A DNA stretch of 64,000 nt from NCBI GenBank assembly GCA_023896275.1, contig MLDA01000013.1:1-64000 (forward strand), given 5' to 3'. The stretch comes from Kocuria rosea subsp. polaris (GTDB taxonomy: Bacteria > Actinomycetota > Actinomycetes > Actinomycetales > Micrococcaceae). Below, piece after piece: positions 18,259 through 26,606 of this stretch. Position 1 is the stretch's first letter; the number at the start of each line of letters is the position of its first letter. A program made the position numbers and the translations under genes. The notes beneath the pieces were generated by a model, which saw nothing but the letters and a program-made list of their open reading frames with translations, was not told where the DNA came from and did not search any database.

Positions 18259-18941
18259 CCAACCCTGACCACAGGCCCACCGGGACGCGGGAGGCGGCAC
18301 CGATCAACGTCGTCGTAGTCGACGACCACGCGATCTTCCGGGCCGGCCTCAACGCCGAGCTCGACGCCCGGCTGAACGTCGTCGGCGAGGCCGCGAGCGT
18401 CGAGCAGGCCGTGCAGGCGGTGCGCGAGCTGCGGCCCGCCGTCGTGCTGCTCGATGTGCACCTTCCGGGCGGGCGCGGGGGCGGCGGGGCTGAGGTGTTG
18501 GCCGAATGCGCGAGCGAACTTTCGCGGACTCGGTTCCTGGCGCTGAGCGTCTCGGACGCCGCTGAGGACGTCGTGACCGTCATCCGGGCCGGGGCGCGCG
18601 GTTACATCACCAAGTCCGCCTCTGGGAAGGACATCTCCGACGCCGTGGTGCGCGTGGCCGGCGGGGACGCGGTGTTCTCGCCGCGGCTGGCGGGATTCGT
18701 GCTCGACGCGTTCGGGACCGGCGCCGCGGTGAGCGCGGACGACGAGCTGGACCTGCTCTCGGCCCGGGAGCTCGAGGTCATGCGGCTCATCGCCCGCGGC
18801 TACAGCTACAAGGAAGTCGCCAAGGACCTGTTCATCTCGGTCAAGACGGTCGAGACACACGTCTCCGCCGTCCTGCGCAAGCTGCAACTCTCCAACCGGC
18901 ACGAGCTCACCCGGTGGGCCGTGGACCGGCGGATCCTCTGA
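18255..18941 (+). CDS. NarL/FixJ-family response regulator paired with the PspC kinase
   Basis: A 228-residue two-domain regulator. In the receiver, the acidic pair is in VVVDDHAIFRA, the phosphoacceptor is Asp67 in VVLLDVHLPGG, and the switch Lys is in ARGYITKSA. A C-terminal LuxR-type helix-turn-helix reads LSARELEVMRLIARGYSYKE, with recognition helix around VKTVETHVSAVLRKL. Translational coupling (ATGA) to the kinase makes them a pair. The likely target is the divergent pspC promoter region, by analogy with LiaRS and other PspC-kinase systems. That is inference. It ends before a very stable bidirectional hairpin. Confidence 0.93.
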   Translation: MTNPDHRPTGTREAAPINVVVVDDHAIFRAGLNAELDARLNVVGEAASVEQAVQAVRELRPAVVLLDVHLPGGRGGGGAEVLAECASELSRTRFLALSVSDAAEDVVTVIRAGARGYITKSASGKDISDAVVRVAGGDAVFSPRLAGFVLDAFGTGAAVSADDELDLLSARELEVMRLIARGYSYKEVAKDLFISVKTVETHVSAVLRKLQLSNRHELTRWAVDRRIL

Positions 18942-18960
18942 CTCGGACGTGAATGAGCCG

Positions 18961-19010
18961 CAACGACGAGTGGCGGCCCGGAGATGGACTCGGGCCGCCA
19001 CTCGTCGTTG
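18961..19010. terminator. 20-bp perfect hairpin shared by convergent genes
   Basis: Arms 18961-18980 and 18991-19010 are perfectly complementary over 20 bp with a 10-base loop. It sits midway between the convergent response regulator and aspC, so it can serve both strands. Confidence 0.8.
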
Positions 19011-19033
19011 CGGTGCGGGAGGTGCTGTTGGAC

Positions 19034-20227
<1,194 letters not shown>

Positions 20228-20542
20228 ACGCGAGTGTCTCGCTTTCCTGTGCGTGCGTGGGGGCGGGCGGCTCCAGCTTAGTCTGCCCCTCACCTGCGCG
20301 CACCACCGGTGCGCGCGCTTTACGTCGCGGTACGACGACGGTGCTTTCGGGCCGCGTTCCCGGGCGCCGGATTCGATGCTCACCGCCCCGCAGCCCGGGG
20401 AGCGGCAGGGCCCACGGACGCTCGGTTCGACTTGCGCCGCCCAATTGCGTAAACTTGTTCCTCGGTGTTGGAAAACGCCACGATCAAGCGCGACTTGCGG
20501 GCCCGGCCCGAAAAGGCCGTATGATCGGGTGCAACGCATCAA
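20228..20542. promoter_or_regulatory. 315-base intergenic region between aspC and tRNA-Trp
   Basis: No gene is apparent. It must hold the divergent promoters of aspC and the tRNA-Trp/secE unit. A plus-strand TAAACT hexamer lies near 20446-20451 with TTCGAC 18 bases upstream, and TATGAT lies at 20520-20525. Confidence 0.4.
20495..20525 (+). promoter_or_regulatory. putative tRNA-Trp promoter (TTGCGG - 19 - TATGAT)
   Basis: TATGAT at 20520-20525 would place the start about 10 bases before the tRNA. The -35-like TTGCGG at 20495-20500 has a slightly long 19-base spacer. Confidence 0.45.
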
Positions 20543-20615
20543 AGGGTAGTGGCGCAATTGGTAGCGCAGCGGTCTCCAAAACCGCAGGTTGCAGGTTCGA
20601 GTCCTGTCTGCCCTG
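20543..20615 (+). tRNA. trnW: tRNA-Trp (anticodon CCA)
   Basis: A 73-base cloverleaf with no encoded CCA end. Acceptor arms AGGGTAG/CTGCCCT pair with one G-T. The D-stem is GCGC/GCGC. The anticodon arm GCGGTCTCCAAAACCGC presents CCA. The T-arm is GCAGG/CCTGT around TTCGAGT, and the discriminator base is G. The tRNA-Trp to secE neighbourhood is the standard actinobacterial arrangement. Confidence 0.97.
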
Positions 20616-20635
20616 CGCAGTGGCAATCACGGGCA

Positions 20636-20669
20636 ACCGTGACGTGCTCAGCGAAATCCACGTCACGGT
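20636..20669 (+). terminator. hairpin between tRNA-Trp and secE
   Basis: ACCGTGACGTG (20636-20646) and its perfect complement at 20659-20669 form an 11-bp stem with a 12-base loop and no U tract. It may be a processing site or partial terminator rather than a full stop before secE. Confidence 0.45.
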
Positions 20670-20739
20670 GTCTCGCAGGTCTCGAGGGACCAGCGGGGCA
20701 CCGTGGCTGTTTCACTACACATGACTGGAACGAGGAACT

Positions 20740-21003
20740 GTGACCGAGATCGCGGCTGGCAGCTCGAACAATTCGCAGAGCCCCAAGGGTGACCGACGGG
20801 GTGTTTTCGCTGCGATCGCGCTGTTCCTTCGCCAGGTCGTCTCGGAGCTGAAGAAGGTCGTCATCCCGACGAAGCGGGACTGGTTCAGCTACACGCTGAT
20901 GGTCCTCGGCTTCGTCGCCGTCGTGATGGTCATTGTCAGTGCACTGGACTTCCTGTTCGGGCAGGCGTCGATCTTCGTCTTCACGAACCAGCTGGAACAG
21001 TAA
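20740..21003 (+). CDS. secE: preprotein translocase subunit SecE
   Basis: The clamp-like subunit of the SecYEG channel. The 87-residue single-helix form is typical of Gram-positives. It has a polar N-terminus, the amphipathic stretch FLRQVVSELKKVVIPTKRDW (about residues 29-48) that lies along the membrane, and one membrane helix (about 50-73). The GTG start at 20740 has GAGGAAC in front. nusG follows 85 bases downstream in the conserved order secE-nusG-rplK-rplA. Its partner SecY is encoded at the far right of the window. Confidence 0.95.
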   Translation: MTEIAAGSSNNSQSPKGDRRGVFAAIALFLRQVVSELKKVVIPTKRDWFSYTLMVLGFVAVVMVIVSALDFLFGQASIFVFTNQLEQ

Positions 21004-21088
21004 GTCTCACACGCGGTCAAGACGGGCCGGACGCGGCTGCCGCACGATGAATACTTCTGGTTAACCAGTTATAGAAAGCAGGAACCTA

Positions 21089-21937
21089 GTGTCCGATCAG
21101 GAACTCGAAGCGCAGGGCAACGACGAGAACGTCGAGCCGGCAACCGAGGCCGTCGCCGAGCAGGCGCCGGCCGATTCTGCTGTCTCCGAGGCTGCCGAGC
21201 AGTCCGAGCCGACTGAGGCCGAGTCCACCGAGCCGGCTGAGGCAGAGACCGTTGAGGCGCCCGAGGCTGCGGACGCAGAGCCGTCCGAAGACTCCGAAGC
21301 CGTTGCGGCCGAGGAGGCCGAGCCCGAGGTCGACCCGAAGGAAGAGCTGCGCACCAAGCTGCGCCGCCAGCCGGGCGACTGGTTCGTCATCCACTCCTAC
21401 GCCGGCTACGAGAACCGCGTTAAGGTCAACCTCGAGACGCGTGCCCAGACCCTCAACATGGAGGATTTCATCTACGAAATCCAGGTCCCCATGGAAGAGG
21501 TCGTGGAGATCAAGAACACCGCCAAGAAGATTGTCCGTCGGGTTCGCATCCCCGGCTACGTGCTGGTGCGCATGGACCTCACGGACGAGTCGTGGGGTGC
21601 GGTTCGCCACACGCCGGGCGTCACCGGCTTCGTCGGCAACGCCCACGACCCGGCCCCGCTGAGCCTGGACGAGGTCTTCTCCATGCTCGAGCACACGGTC
21701 GTCACCGAGGAGACGGACAAGGGCTCCAACAAGCCGGGCCGCGCTCCGATCACCGAGGTCAACGTCGACTTCGAAGTCGGCGAGTCCGTGACCGTGAACG
21801 ACGGTCCGTTCGAGACGCTCCCGGCAACGATCTCGGAGATCAAGCTCGAGACCCAGCAGCTGGTGGTGCTCGTGTCGATCTTCGAGCGTGAGACGCCGGT
21901 GACCCTCTCGTTCGGTCAGGTCACCAAGATCCAGTAG
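21089..21937 (+). CDS. nusG: transcription elongation/termination factor NusG with acidic N-terminal extension
   Basis: Binds RNA polymerase and couples transcription to Rho or the ribosome. The 282-residue protein is about 100 longer than E. coli NusG because residues 1-95 are a low-complexity Glu/Ala/Pro-rich tract (repeated EPAEAE-like units). The NGN domain begins at about [17 protein letters not shown] and includes [12 protein letters not shown]. The C-terminal KOW domain has [20 protein letters not shown]. Acidic N-terminal extensions of variable length are known in actinobacterial NusG. The GTG at 21089 is the first start after a stop and gives the whole acidic tract; it has a GGAACC site 5 bases before. 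Confidence 0.95.
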   Translation: MSDQELEAQGNDENVEPATEAVAEQAPADSAVSEAAEQSEPTEAESTEPAEAETVEAPEAADAEPSEDSEAVAAEEAEPEVDPKEELRTKLRRQPGDWFVIHSYAGYENRVKVNLETRAQTLNMEDFIYEIQVPMEEVVEIKNTAKKIVRRVRIPGYVLVRMDLTDESWGAVRHTPGVTGFVGNAHDPAPLSLDEVFSMLEHTVVTEETDKGSNKPGRAPITEVNVDFEVGESVTVNDGPFETLPATISEIKLETQQLVVLVSIFERETPVTLSFGQVTKIQ

Positions 21938-21949
21938 CATTGAAGCTTC

Positions 21950-21985
21950 GGCCTCCTTCGGACCGCTTTGACCGGTAGGAGGCCG
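21950..21985 (+). promoter_or_regulatory. stem-loop in the nusG-rplK spacer (possible L11-operon leader)
   Basis: CGGCCTCC (21950-21957) pairs with GGAGGCCG (21978-21985) ahead of rplK. L11 operons are commonly controlled by L1 binding to leader RNA, so this hairpin is a candidate, or else a partial terminator after nusG. Confidence 0.35.
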
Positions 21986-22067
21986 TCCGGCTGCCGCGCC
22001 ACGGCGGCCGACCCCCTGACGCACGCTCCTGTGCACCAGGGAAACGCAATGAGAAGAAGGACCCGAC

Positions 22068-22499
22068 ATGGCCCCCAAGAAGAAGGTCACCGGCCTCATC
22101 AAGCTGCAGATCCAGGCAGGCGCCGCCAACCCGGCACCGCCGATCGGACCCGCGCTTGGTCAGCACGGTGTCAACATCATGGAGTTCTGCAAGGCTTACA
22201 ACGCGGCGACTGAGTCCCAGCGCGGCAACGTGATCCCTGTGGAGATCACGGTCTACGAAGACCGCTCCTTCACCTTCGTCACGAAGACCCCGCCGGCAGC
22301 CGAGCTGATCAAGAAGGCAGCAGGCGTGCAGAAGGGTTCGGCTACCCCGCACACCGTCAAGGTTGCGAAGCTGACCCAGGCGCAGTGCGAGGAGATCGCC
22401 GAGCAGAAGATGGTCGACCTGAACGCCAACGACGTTAAGGCCGCCGCCAAGATCATCGCCGGCACCGCCCGCTCCATGGGCATCACCGTCGAGGGCTAA
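22068..22499 (+). CDS. rplK: 50S ribosomal protein L11
   Basis: Binds the GTPase-associated region of 23S rRNA and is the target site of thiopeptides; it is also needed for RelA-type stringent activation. The 143-residue length is standard. The N-terminal domain has the Pro-rich [21 protein letters not shown] signature, and the C-terminal RNA-binding domain ends [15 protein letters not shown]. The ATG at 22068 follows an AGAAGGA site. It is co-directional with nusG and rplA, with the 136 bases before rplA carrying another leader. Confidence 0.97.
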
Positions 22500-22635
22500 G
22501 ACCCTCACCCGCTCCGATTCCTCGGGGCACCCCCATCATCAAAATGATCTCGCCGGCCACCGGGCCGTGACGGGACACAGTGGCAGGGTCGAGCGCGACC
22601 CATACAGACCACGACTGCATAAGGAGAACAAGCAG

Positions 22636-23340
22636 ATGGCAAAGCGCAGCAAAGCATACGAGGCAGCTGTAGCCAAGATCGAGGACGGCAAGCTGTACTC
22701 GCCGGCCGAGGCAGTGGCCCTGGCCAAGGAGACCGGCTCCGCGAAGACGGACGCGACCGTTGAGGTCGCTTTCCGCCTGGGCGTCGACCCGCGCAAGGCG
22801 GACCAGATGGTCCGCGGCACGGTCAACCTCCCGCACGGCACCGGCAAGACCGCCACCGTGGTCGTCTTCGCCAACGGTGACAAGGCCGAGGCCGCCAAGG
22901 CCGCCGGCGCCGACTTCGTCGGTTCCGATGACCTGATCGAGAAGATCCAGGGCGGCTGGACCGGCTTCGACGCCGCCGTCGCCACCCCGGACCTGATGGG
23001 CAAGGTCGGCCGTCTCGGCAAGATCCTCGGCCCGCGTAACCTGATGCCGAACCCGAAGACCGGTACCGTCACCATGGACGTGGCCAAGGCTGTGGGCGAC
23101 ATCAAGGGCGGCAAGATCGACTTCCGCGTCGACAAGCACTCGAACCTGCACTTCATCATCGGCAAGGTGTCCTTCGACGCCCAGAAGCTGGCCGAGAACT
23201 ACAGCGCGGTCCTCGAAGAGGTCCTCCGCCTGAAGCCGACCTCCTCGAAGGGTCGCTACATCAGCAAGGCCACGGTCGCCACGACCTTCGGCCCGGGCAT
23301 CCAGGTGGACCCGAACGTCACCAAGGTCGTCGTCGGCTAA
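22636..23340 (+). CDS. rplA: 50S ribosomal protein L1
   Basis: The L1 stalk protein; in many bacteria it also represses its own operon. The 234 residues include the family signature [20 protein letters not shown] around residue 128 and the N-terminal [16 protein letters not shown]. The ATG at 22636 has AAGGAGA upstream, and a longer open frame from 22567 is not supported. A hairpin follows the stop, after which an unrelated acetyltransferase gene on the opposite strand separates it from rplJ. Confidence 0.97.
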   Translation: MAKRSKAYEAAVAKIEDGKLYSPAEAVALAKETGSAKTDATVEVAFRLGVDPRKADQMVRGTVNLPHGTGKTATVVVFANGDKAEAAKAAGADFVGSDDLIEKIQGGWTGFDAAVATPDLMGKVGRLGKILGPRNLMPNPKTGTVTMDVAKAVGDIKGGKIDFRVDKHSNLHFIIGKVSFDAQKLAENYSAVLEEVLRLKPTSSKGRYISKATVATTFGPGIQVDPNVTKVVVG

Positions 23341-23360
23341 TCGACAGACCTCAGCCGCAT

Positions 23361-23393
23361 GTGGCCGTCGTCCCTGACCGGGGCGGCGGCCAC
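23361..23393 (+). terminator. hairpin after rplA
   Basis: GTGGCCGTCGTCCC (23361-23374) and GGGGCGGCGGCCAC (23380-23393) pair over 14 bp with G-U wobbles. There is no U tract. Confidence 0.55.
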
Positions 23394-23441
23394 ACGTGTA
23401 TCACCGGTCGGCGACGCCGAGGTGGCGCGGTTCCGGCGGCC

Positions 23442-23996
23442 TCACGGTCGGTCGGCACGGTAGATGTAGTGCAGCGGGTCGTCGATGGGATTATCGGGAC
23501 GCATCGGCGCCTCGGCAACGCGGCGCAGACCGGCCTTCTCCGCTGCCCGCCACGAGGCGGTGTTCGCGGCGACCACGGCGATGAAGACAGCCGGCGCGTC
23601 CGGGTAGTCCTGCCACGTGCTTTTCAGCAAGCGGGCGATCATCAGCGTTCCGAGGCCGCGTCCGCGCAGTTCGGGCAGGCCGATGAGGTAGTCGAGTTGA
23701 ACGGCGCCCGCGGGCAGCTCGACGACGGCGCCGAAGCTGGCGGCCTCGTCGGGGTAGTCGGCGATGGCGGATCGCTGCAGGAGTCCGAAAGGTCGGCCGG
23801 ACAGGCAGAGCACGAGGTCCTCACCCGGTTCCTCGCCCCGGATGCTCGCGGCGAAGTCGCGCTCGACACCCGCCTGCGTGGAGTCGTGGTTCCACCAGCG
23901 CGCTACCGCAGGTTCGCGCAGCCAGCCGGCCAGCAGAGGTAGATCAGCGCGCACAAGTGGTCGCCACGTGAGCTCGGCGTCCGGAAACGACTCCAT
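23442..23996 (-). CDS. GNAT acetyltransferase, AAC(6')-like, inserted between rplA and rplJ
   Basis: The 184-residue protein has the outline of the AAC(6')/Acetyltransf_8 group: LTWRPLVRADLPLLAGWLREPAVARWW at the N-terminus, the acetyl-CoA loop PELRGRGLGTLMIARLL near residue 108, and NTASWRAAEKAGLRRV near 145. These correspond in order to aminoglycoside 6'-acetyltransferases and to siderophore or lysine acetyltransferases of the same fold, so the substrate cannot be told from sequence. It is antisense inside a ribosomal protein cluster and starts 7 bases after TAGACT, a leaderless layout. Its 3' end faces the rplA terminator. Confidence 0.82.
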   Translation of the reverse strand: MESFPDAELTWRPLVRADLPLLAGWLREPAVARWWNHDSTQAGVERDFAASIRGEEPGEDLVLCLSGRPFGLLQRSAIADYPDEAASFGAVVELPAGAVQLDYLIGLPELRGRGLGTLMIARLLKSTWQDYPDAPAVFIAVVAANTASWRAAEKAGLRRVAEAPMRPDNPIDDPLHYIYRADRP

Positions 23997-24003
23997 GCCA
24001 ACC

Positions 24004-24009
24004 AGTCTA
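24004..24009 (-). promoter_or_regulatory. putative -10 (TAGACT) of the AAC(6')-like gene, leaderless arrangement
   Basis: TAGACT, seven bases, then ATG. It lies about 45 bases from, and divergent to, the rplJ promoter. Confidence 0.45.
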
Positions 24010-24054
24010 AGGAGTCAGCGCCAGCGGGCCCCGCGGAGGCAGCGGGGGCCGATT

Positions 24055-24082
24055 TTGCGCGCGGGCCTCCGGACGGTAGAGT
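24055..24082 (+). promoter_or_regulatory. putative rplJL promoter (TTGCGC - 16 - TAGAGT)
   Basis: TAGAGT at 24077-24082 fits TAnnnT. TTGCGC at 24055-24060 is an acceptable -35. The start would be near 24090, giving a leader of about 235 bases. Confidence 0.45.
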
Positions 24083-24089
24083 TGTCCCT

Positions 24090-24326
24090 ACCTAAGACCG
24101 TCGGTCGGTGTGTGTCCGGAATCTGAGTCATCAGAAGAAGGCGTACATCTGAAAGATCCTCGTAGAGGACGGCCCACGCAGGTGACACTTTCTTCGAAAG
24201 CCGCGCGACGTCGTCCTACTGACCGCGATTCCTGAAGCCCTGTGCACCTGCACGGGGCGTTTTTTATGTCCAGCCTACCCAGGCCGGATCTGGCCGACAC
24301 CCGACACTCACCCCGGAAGGAGGGTT
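24090..24326 (+). ncRNA. L10-type mRNA leader with internal attenuator
   Basis: About 235 bases without a gene precede rplJ. They contain several short stems and end in a complete intrinsic terminator (24237-24265) only about 60 bases before the rplJ start. L10(L12)4 binding to a leader of this kind represses rplJL in many bacteria (the L10_leader family). The terminator position implies transcription attenuation. Assignment is by position and layout; I did not fold it by computer. Confidence 0.6.
24237..24265 (+). terminator. attenuator in the L10 leader
   Basis: GCCCTGTGCA (24237-24246) pairs with TGCACGGGGC (24249-24258) over 10 bp, followed by a six-T run at 24260-24265. It is one of the best U-tract terminators in the window, yet it lies upstream of rplJ. 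Confidence 0.8.
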
Positions 24327-24875
24327 ATGGCAACGCCGAACAAGGTCTCCGCAGTTGAGGAGACCATTGCAGACTTCAAGGAGTCGAACGCCGCTGTCCT
24401 GACCGAATACCGCGGGCTCTCTGTTGCGCAGCTCAAGGAATTGCGCCGGGCGCTTGGTGCAGACACCAAGTACTCGGTCGTCAAGAACACCCTGACTGGC
24501 ATCGCTGCCAAGGAAGCCGGCGTCGACGCGTTCGACGGCCAGCTTGCCGGCCCGACCGCCATCGCCTTCATCAAGGGCGATGCAGTTGCCGCAGCCAAGA
24601 GCCTGACTGAATTCGCCAAGAGCAACGAGAAGCTGGTCGTCAAGACCGGTTACTTCGAGGGCAAGGCAATGACCGCTGCAGAGGTTGCCGCTCTGGCAGC
24701 CCTGGAGTCCCGCGAGCACCAGCTGGCTCGTGTTGCCGGCGTACTGCAGGCTCCGGCCTCCGCAGCCGCCCGCATCATCGAGGCACTGCGCGCCAAGCGC
24801 GAAGAGGGCGGCGCTGAAGCTCCCGCCGCAGAGGCCGAGGAAGCACCCGCTGCCGAAGCCGCCGAAGAAGCCTAA
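24327..24875 (+). CDS. rplJ: 50S ribosomal protein L10
   Basis: Forms the base of the L7/L12 stalk and, as L10(L12)4, is the usual autorepressor of its operon. The 182-residue protein starts [20 protein letters not shown] and carries the conserved [18 protein letters not shown] near residue 20. The C-terminal helix that binds L12 dimers ends in an Ala/Glu-rich tail. GGAAGGAGGG precedes the ATG at 24327. rplL follows after 72 bases. Confidence 0.97.
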   Translation: MATPNKVSAVEETIADFKESNAAVLTEYRGLSVAQLKELRRALGADTKYSVVKNTLTGIAAKEAGVDAFDGQLAGPTAIAFIKGDAVAAAKSLTEFAKSNEKLVVKTGYFEGKAMTAAEVAALAALESREHQLARVAGVLQAPASAAARIIEALRAKREEGGAEAPAAEAEEAPAAEAAEEA

Positions 24876-24947
24876 AGCTTCTTCCACCCCCTAAAGCACA
24901 TCTCTGCGGCGCCTAGAGGCGCCGCCCCAAGGAAAGGACGCCACACC

Positions 24948-25325
24948 ATGGCGAAGCTCACCAACGAAGAGCTGCTCGAAGCTTTCAAGGAAATGTCCAT
25001 CATCGAGCTCTCCGAGTTCGTTTCGGCCTTCGAGGAGACCTTCGAGGTCACCGCTGCTGCCGTCGCCGTTGCTGGCCCGGCCGGTGGCGCAGGCGAAGCC
25101 GCTGCTGAGGAGCAAACCGAGTTCGACGTGATCCTCGAAGCCGCTGGCGACAAGAAGATCGGCGTCATCAAGGAGGTCCGCGCACTGACCTCGCTGGGCC
25201 TGAAGGAAGCCAAGGAAGTTGTCGACAACGCTCCGAAGGCTGTCCTCGAGGGCGTCGACAAGGACGCAGCCGAGAAGGCCAAGGAGGCCCTCGAGGGCGC
25301 CGGCGCCACGGTGACCCTCAAGTAA
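24948..25325 (+). CDS. rplL: 50S ribosomal protein L7/L12
   Basis: The flexible stalk protein that recruits translational GTPases. At 125 residues it has the N-terminal dimerisation helices ([21 protein letters not shown]), an Ala/Gly-rich hinge (about 35-55), and a globular C-terminal domain with [20 protein letters not shown] and a [12 protein letters not shown]-type ending. An AAGGAAAGGA site precedes the ATG. A strong terminator follows, so rpoB is not co-transcribed from this promoter, unlike in many bacteria. Confidence 0.97.
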   Translation: MAKLTNEELLEAFKEMSIIELSEFVSAFEETFEVTAAAVAVAGPAGGAGEAAAEEQTEFDVILEAAGDKKIGVIKEVRALTSLGLKEAKEVVDNAPKAVLEGVDKDAAEKAKEALEGAGATVTLK

Positions 25326-25363
25326 GTTCCTTCTGGGACTTGCCGAGATTTCATCTCGGCGCA

Positions 25364-25404
25364 ACGGCCCCGCCCGCGTGCACTGTGCACGCCGGCGGGG
25401 CCGT
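25364..25404 (+). terminator. terminator of rplJL
   Basis: ACGGCCCCGCC...GTGCAC pairs with GTGCAC...GGCGGGGCCGT with small internal bulges, giving a stem of about 17 bp. TTTG follows. Confidence 0.8.
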
Positions 25405-25477
25405 TTGCGTTGACCTTCCCACCGCGGGCTATCAGGGAACGTTCAGCGGATTACACTTCGCGCCAAGATTCGCTCCG

Positions 25478-25483
25478 TAACCT
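25478..25483 (+). promoter_or_regulatory. putative -10 (TAACCT) of the acyltransferase gene, leaderless arrangement
   Basis: TAACCT is followed by seven bases and the ATG at 25491. No ribosome binding site is visible between them. Confidence 0.4.
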
Positions 25484-25490
25484 ATTCGTT

Positions 25491-26606
25491 ATGAATAGAC
25501 GTTTGGCGCTGCTCGACGGTCTCCGTCTGGTGGCTGCGCTGATGGTGGTCCTGTACCACTACACGGCGTGGAATCACGGCAACTGGGGGGACGAAGGCGC
25601 GCGGGAAACCTGGCCCGGCCTCAGCCAGTTGACCGTCTTCGGCAACCTCGGCGTACCGCTCTTCTTCGTGATCAGCGGGTTTGTCATCCTGCTCTCGAGC
25701 TACGGCAAGCGGCCCGCCAAGTTCATCGGCTCGCGCATCGGGCGGCTCTTCCCCGCCTACTGGGTCGCTGTCGTCGCCACCGGTGTGCTCTTGTTCTTCA
25801 TGTGGCCTGGCGTCGGGGATGACTTCACCTACGGCGACTGGGCGATCAACCTGACCATGATCCAGTCCGCCTTCGACGTCAAAAGCATCGACGGCGTCTA
25901 CTGGACCCTGTGGGTGGAGATGCGATTCTACGCGTGGATCCTGGCACTCATGCTGCTCGGCTGGCTCACCCCCGGCCGGATCCTGGCCTTCGCCGCGCTG
26001 TGGCCGGTCGCCGGCATCTTCGCTGACGCGCTGGGCCTCAGCTTCCTCGAAGACGCGATGCTGAAGCAGCACGCACCCCTCTTCGCCGGCGGCATGGTGC
26101 TCTTCCTGATCTACCGCTTCGGGCACACGCCGCTGCGCTGGATCATCCTGGGCACCAACGTGGCGCTCTCCGCGTACTTCACGGGCATCCGCCTCAGCGG
26201 CGAGGTCGACTGGCTTGTCGGCTACGAGATCGCCCCCGAGGCCTACTGGCCGATGGTGGTGGCGGTCTTCGCCCTGCTGGCCGTCGTCACCCTGACGCCC
26301 GCGGTGAACCTGGACGTGCCGGGGCTGGCCGTCGCGGGCGCGCTCACCTATCCCGTCTACCTCCTGCACCAGATGTGGGGCTGGTGGGGCATCGGCATCC
26401 TCTCGGACTACCTGCCGCAGTCCGTCACGCTTGCCGTGGTCATGCTGGTCGTGCTCGTCGCGGCCTACGCCGTCCACCGGTGGGTGGAACGGCCCCTGGG
26501 GCGCCCGCTGGCAGGGGCCGTCACCCGCGGCGTCGACCGGTCCGGAGCGTGGCTCAGCGGTGCAACAGCAGCGCTTCGCCCTGCCCTCCTCCGCCGCACA
26601 GGCTGA
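25491..26606 (+). CDS. acyltransferase-3 family membrane protein (OafA/YrhL-like)
   Basis: A 371-residue integral membrane O-acyltransferase of the type that acetylates or succinylates surface polysaccharides, lipids or exported molecules. The start LALLDGLRLVAALMVVLYHY has the family Arg and conserved His near residue 23. FGNLGVPLFFVISGFVILLSS and YWTLWVEMRFYAWIL are further signatures. About ten membrane helices are predicted, and there is no C-terminal SGNH domain. The acceptor is unknown; a cell-envelope sugar is likely. The longer open frame from 25410 adds polar residues before the family start and crosses the promoter, so it is rejected. The last 53 bases overlap the convergent thiolase gene. 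Confidence 0.85.
   Translation: MNRRLALLDGLRLVAALMVVLYHYTAWNHGNWGDEGARETWPGLSQLTVFGNLGVPLFFVISGFVILLSSYGKRPAKFIGSRIGRLFPAYWVAVVATGVLLFFMWPGVGDDFTYGDWAINLTMIQSAFDVKSIDGVYWTLWVEMRFYAWILALMLLGWLTPGRILAFAALWPVAGIFADALGLSFLEDAMLKQHAPLFAGGMVLFLIYRFGHTPLRWIILGTNVALSAYFTGIRLSGEVDWLVGYEIAPEAYWPMVVAVFALLAVVTLTPAVNLDVPGLAVAGALTYPVYLLHQMWGWWGIGILSDYLPQSVTLAVVMLVVLVAAYAVHRWVERPLGRPLAGAVTRGVDRSGAWLSGATAALRPALLRRTG

Noticed and set aside
25410-25490. N-terminal extension of the acyltransferase
   Set aside because: The extra 27 residues are polar and precede the conserved family start; the -10 element lies inside this stretch.
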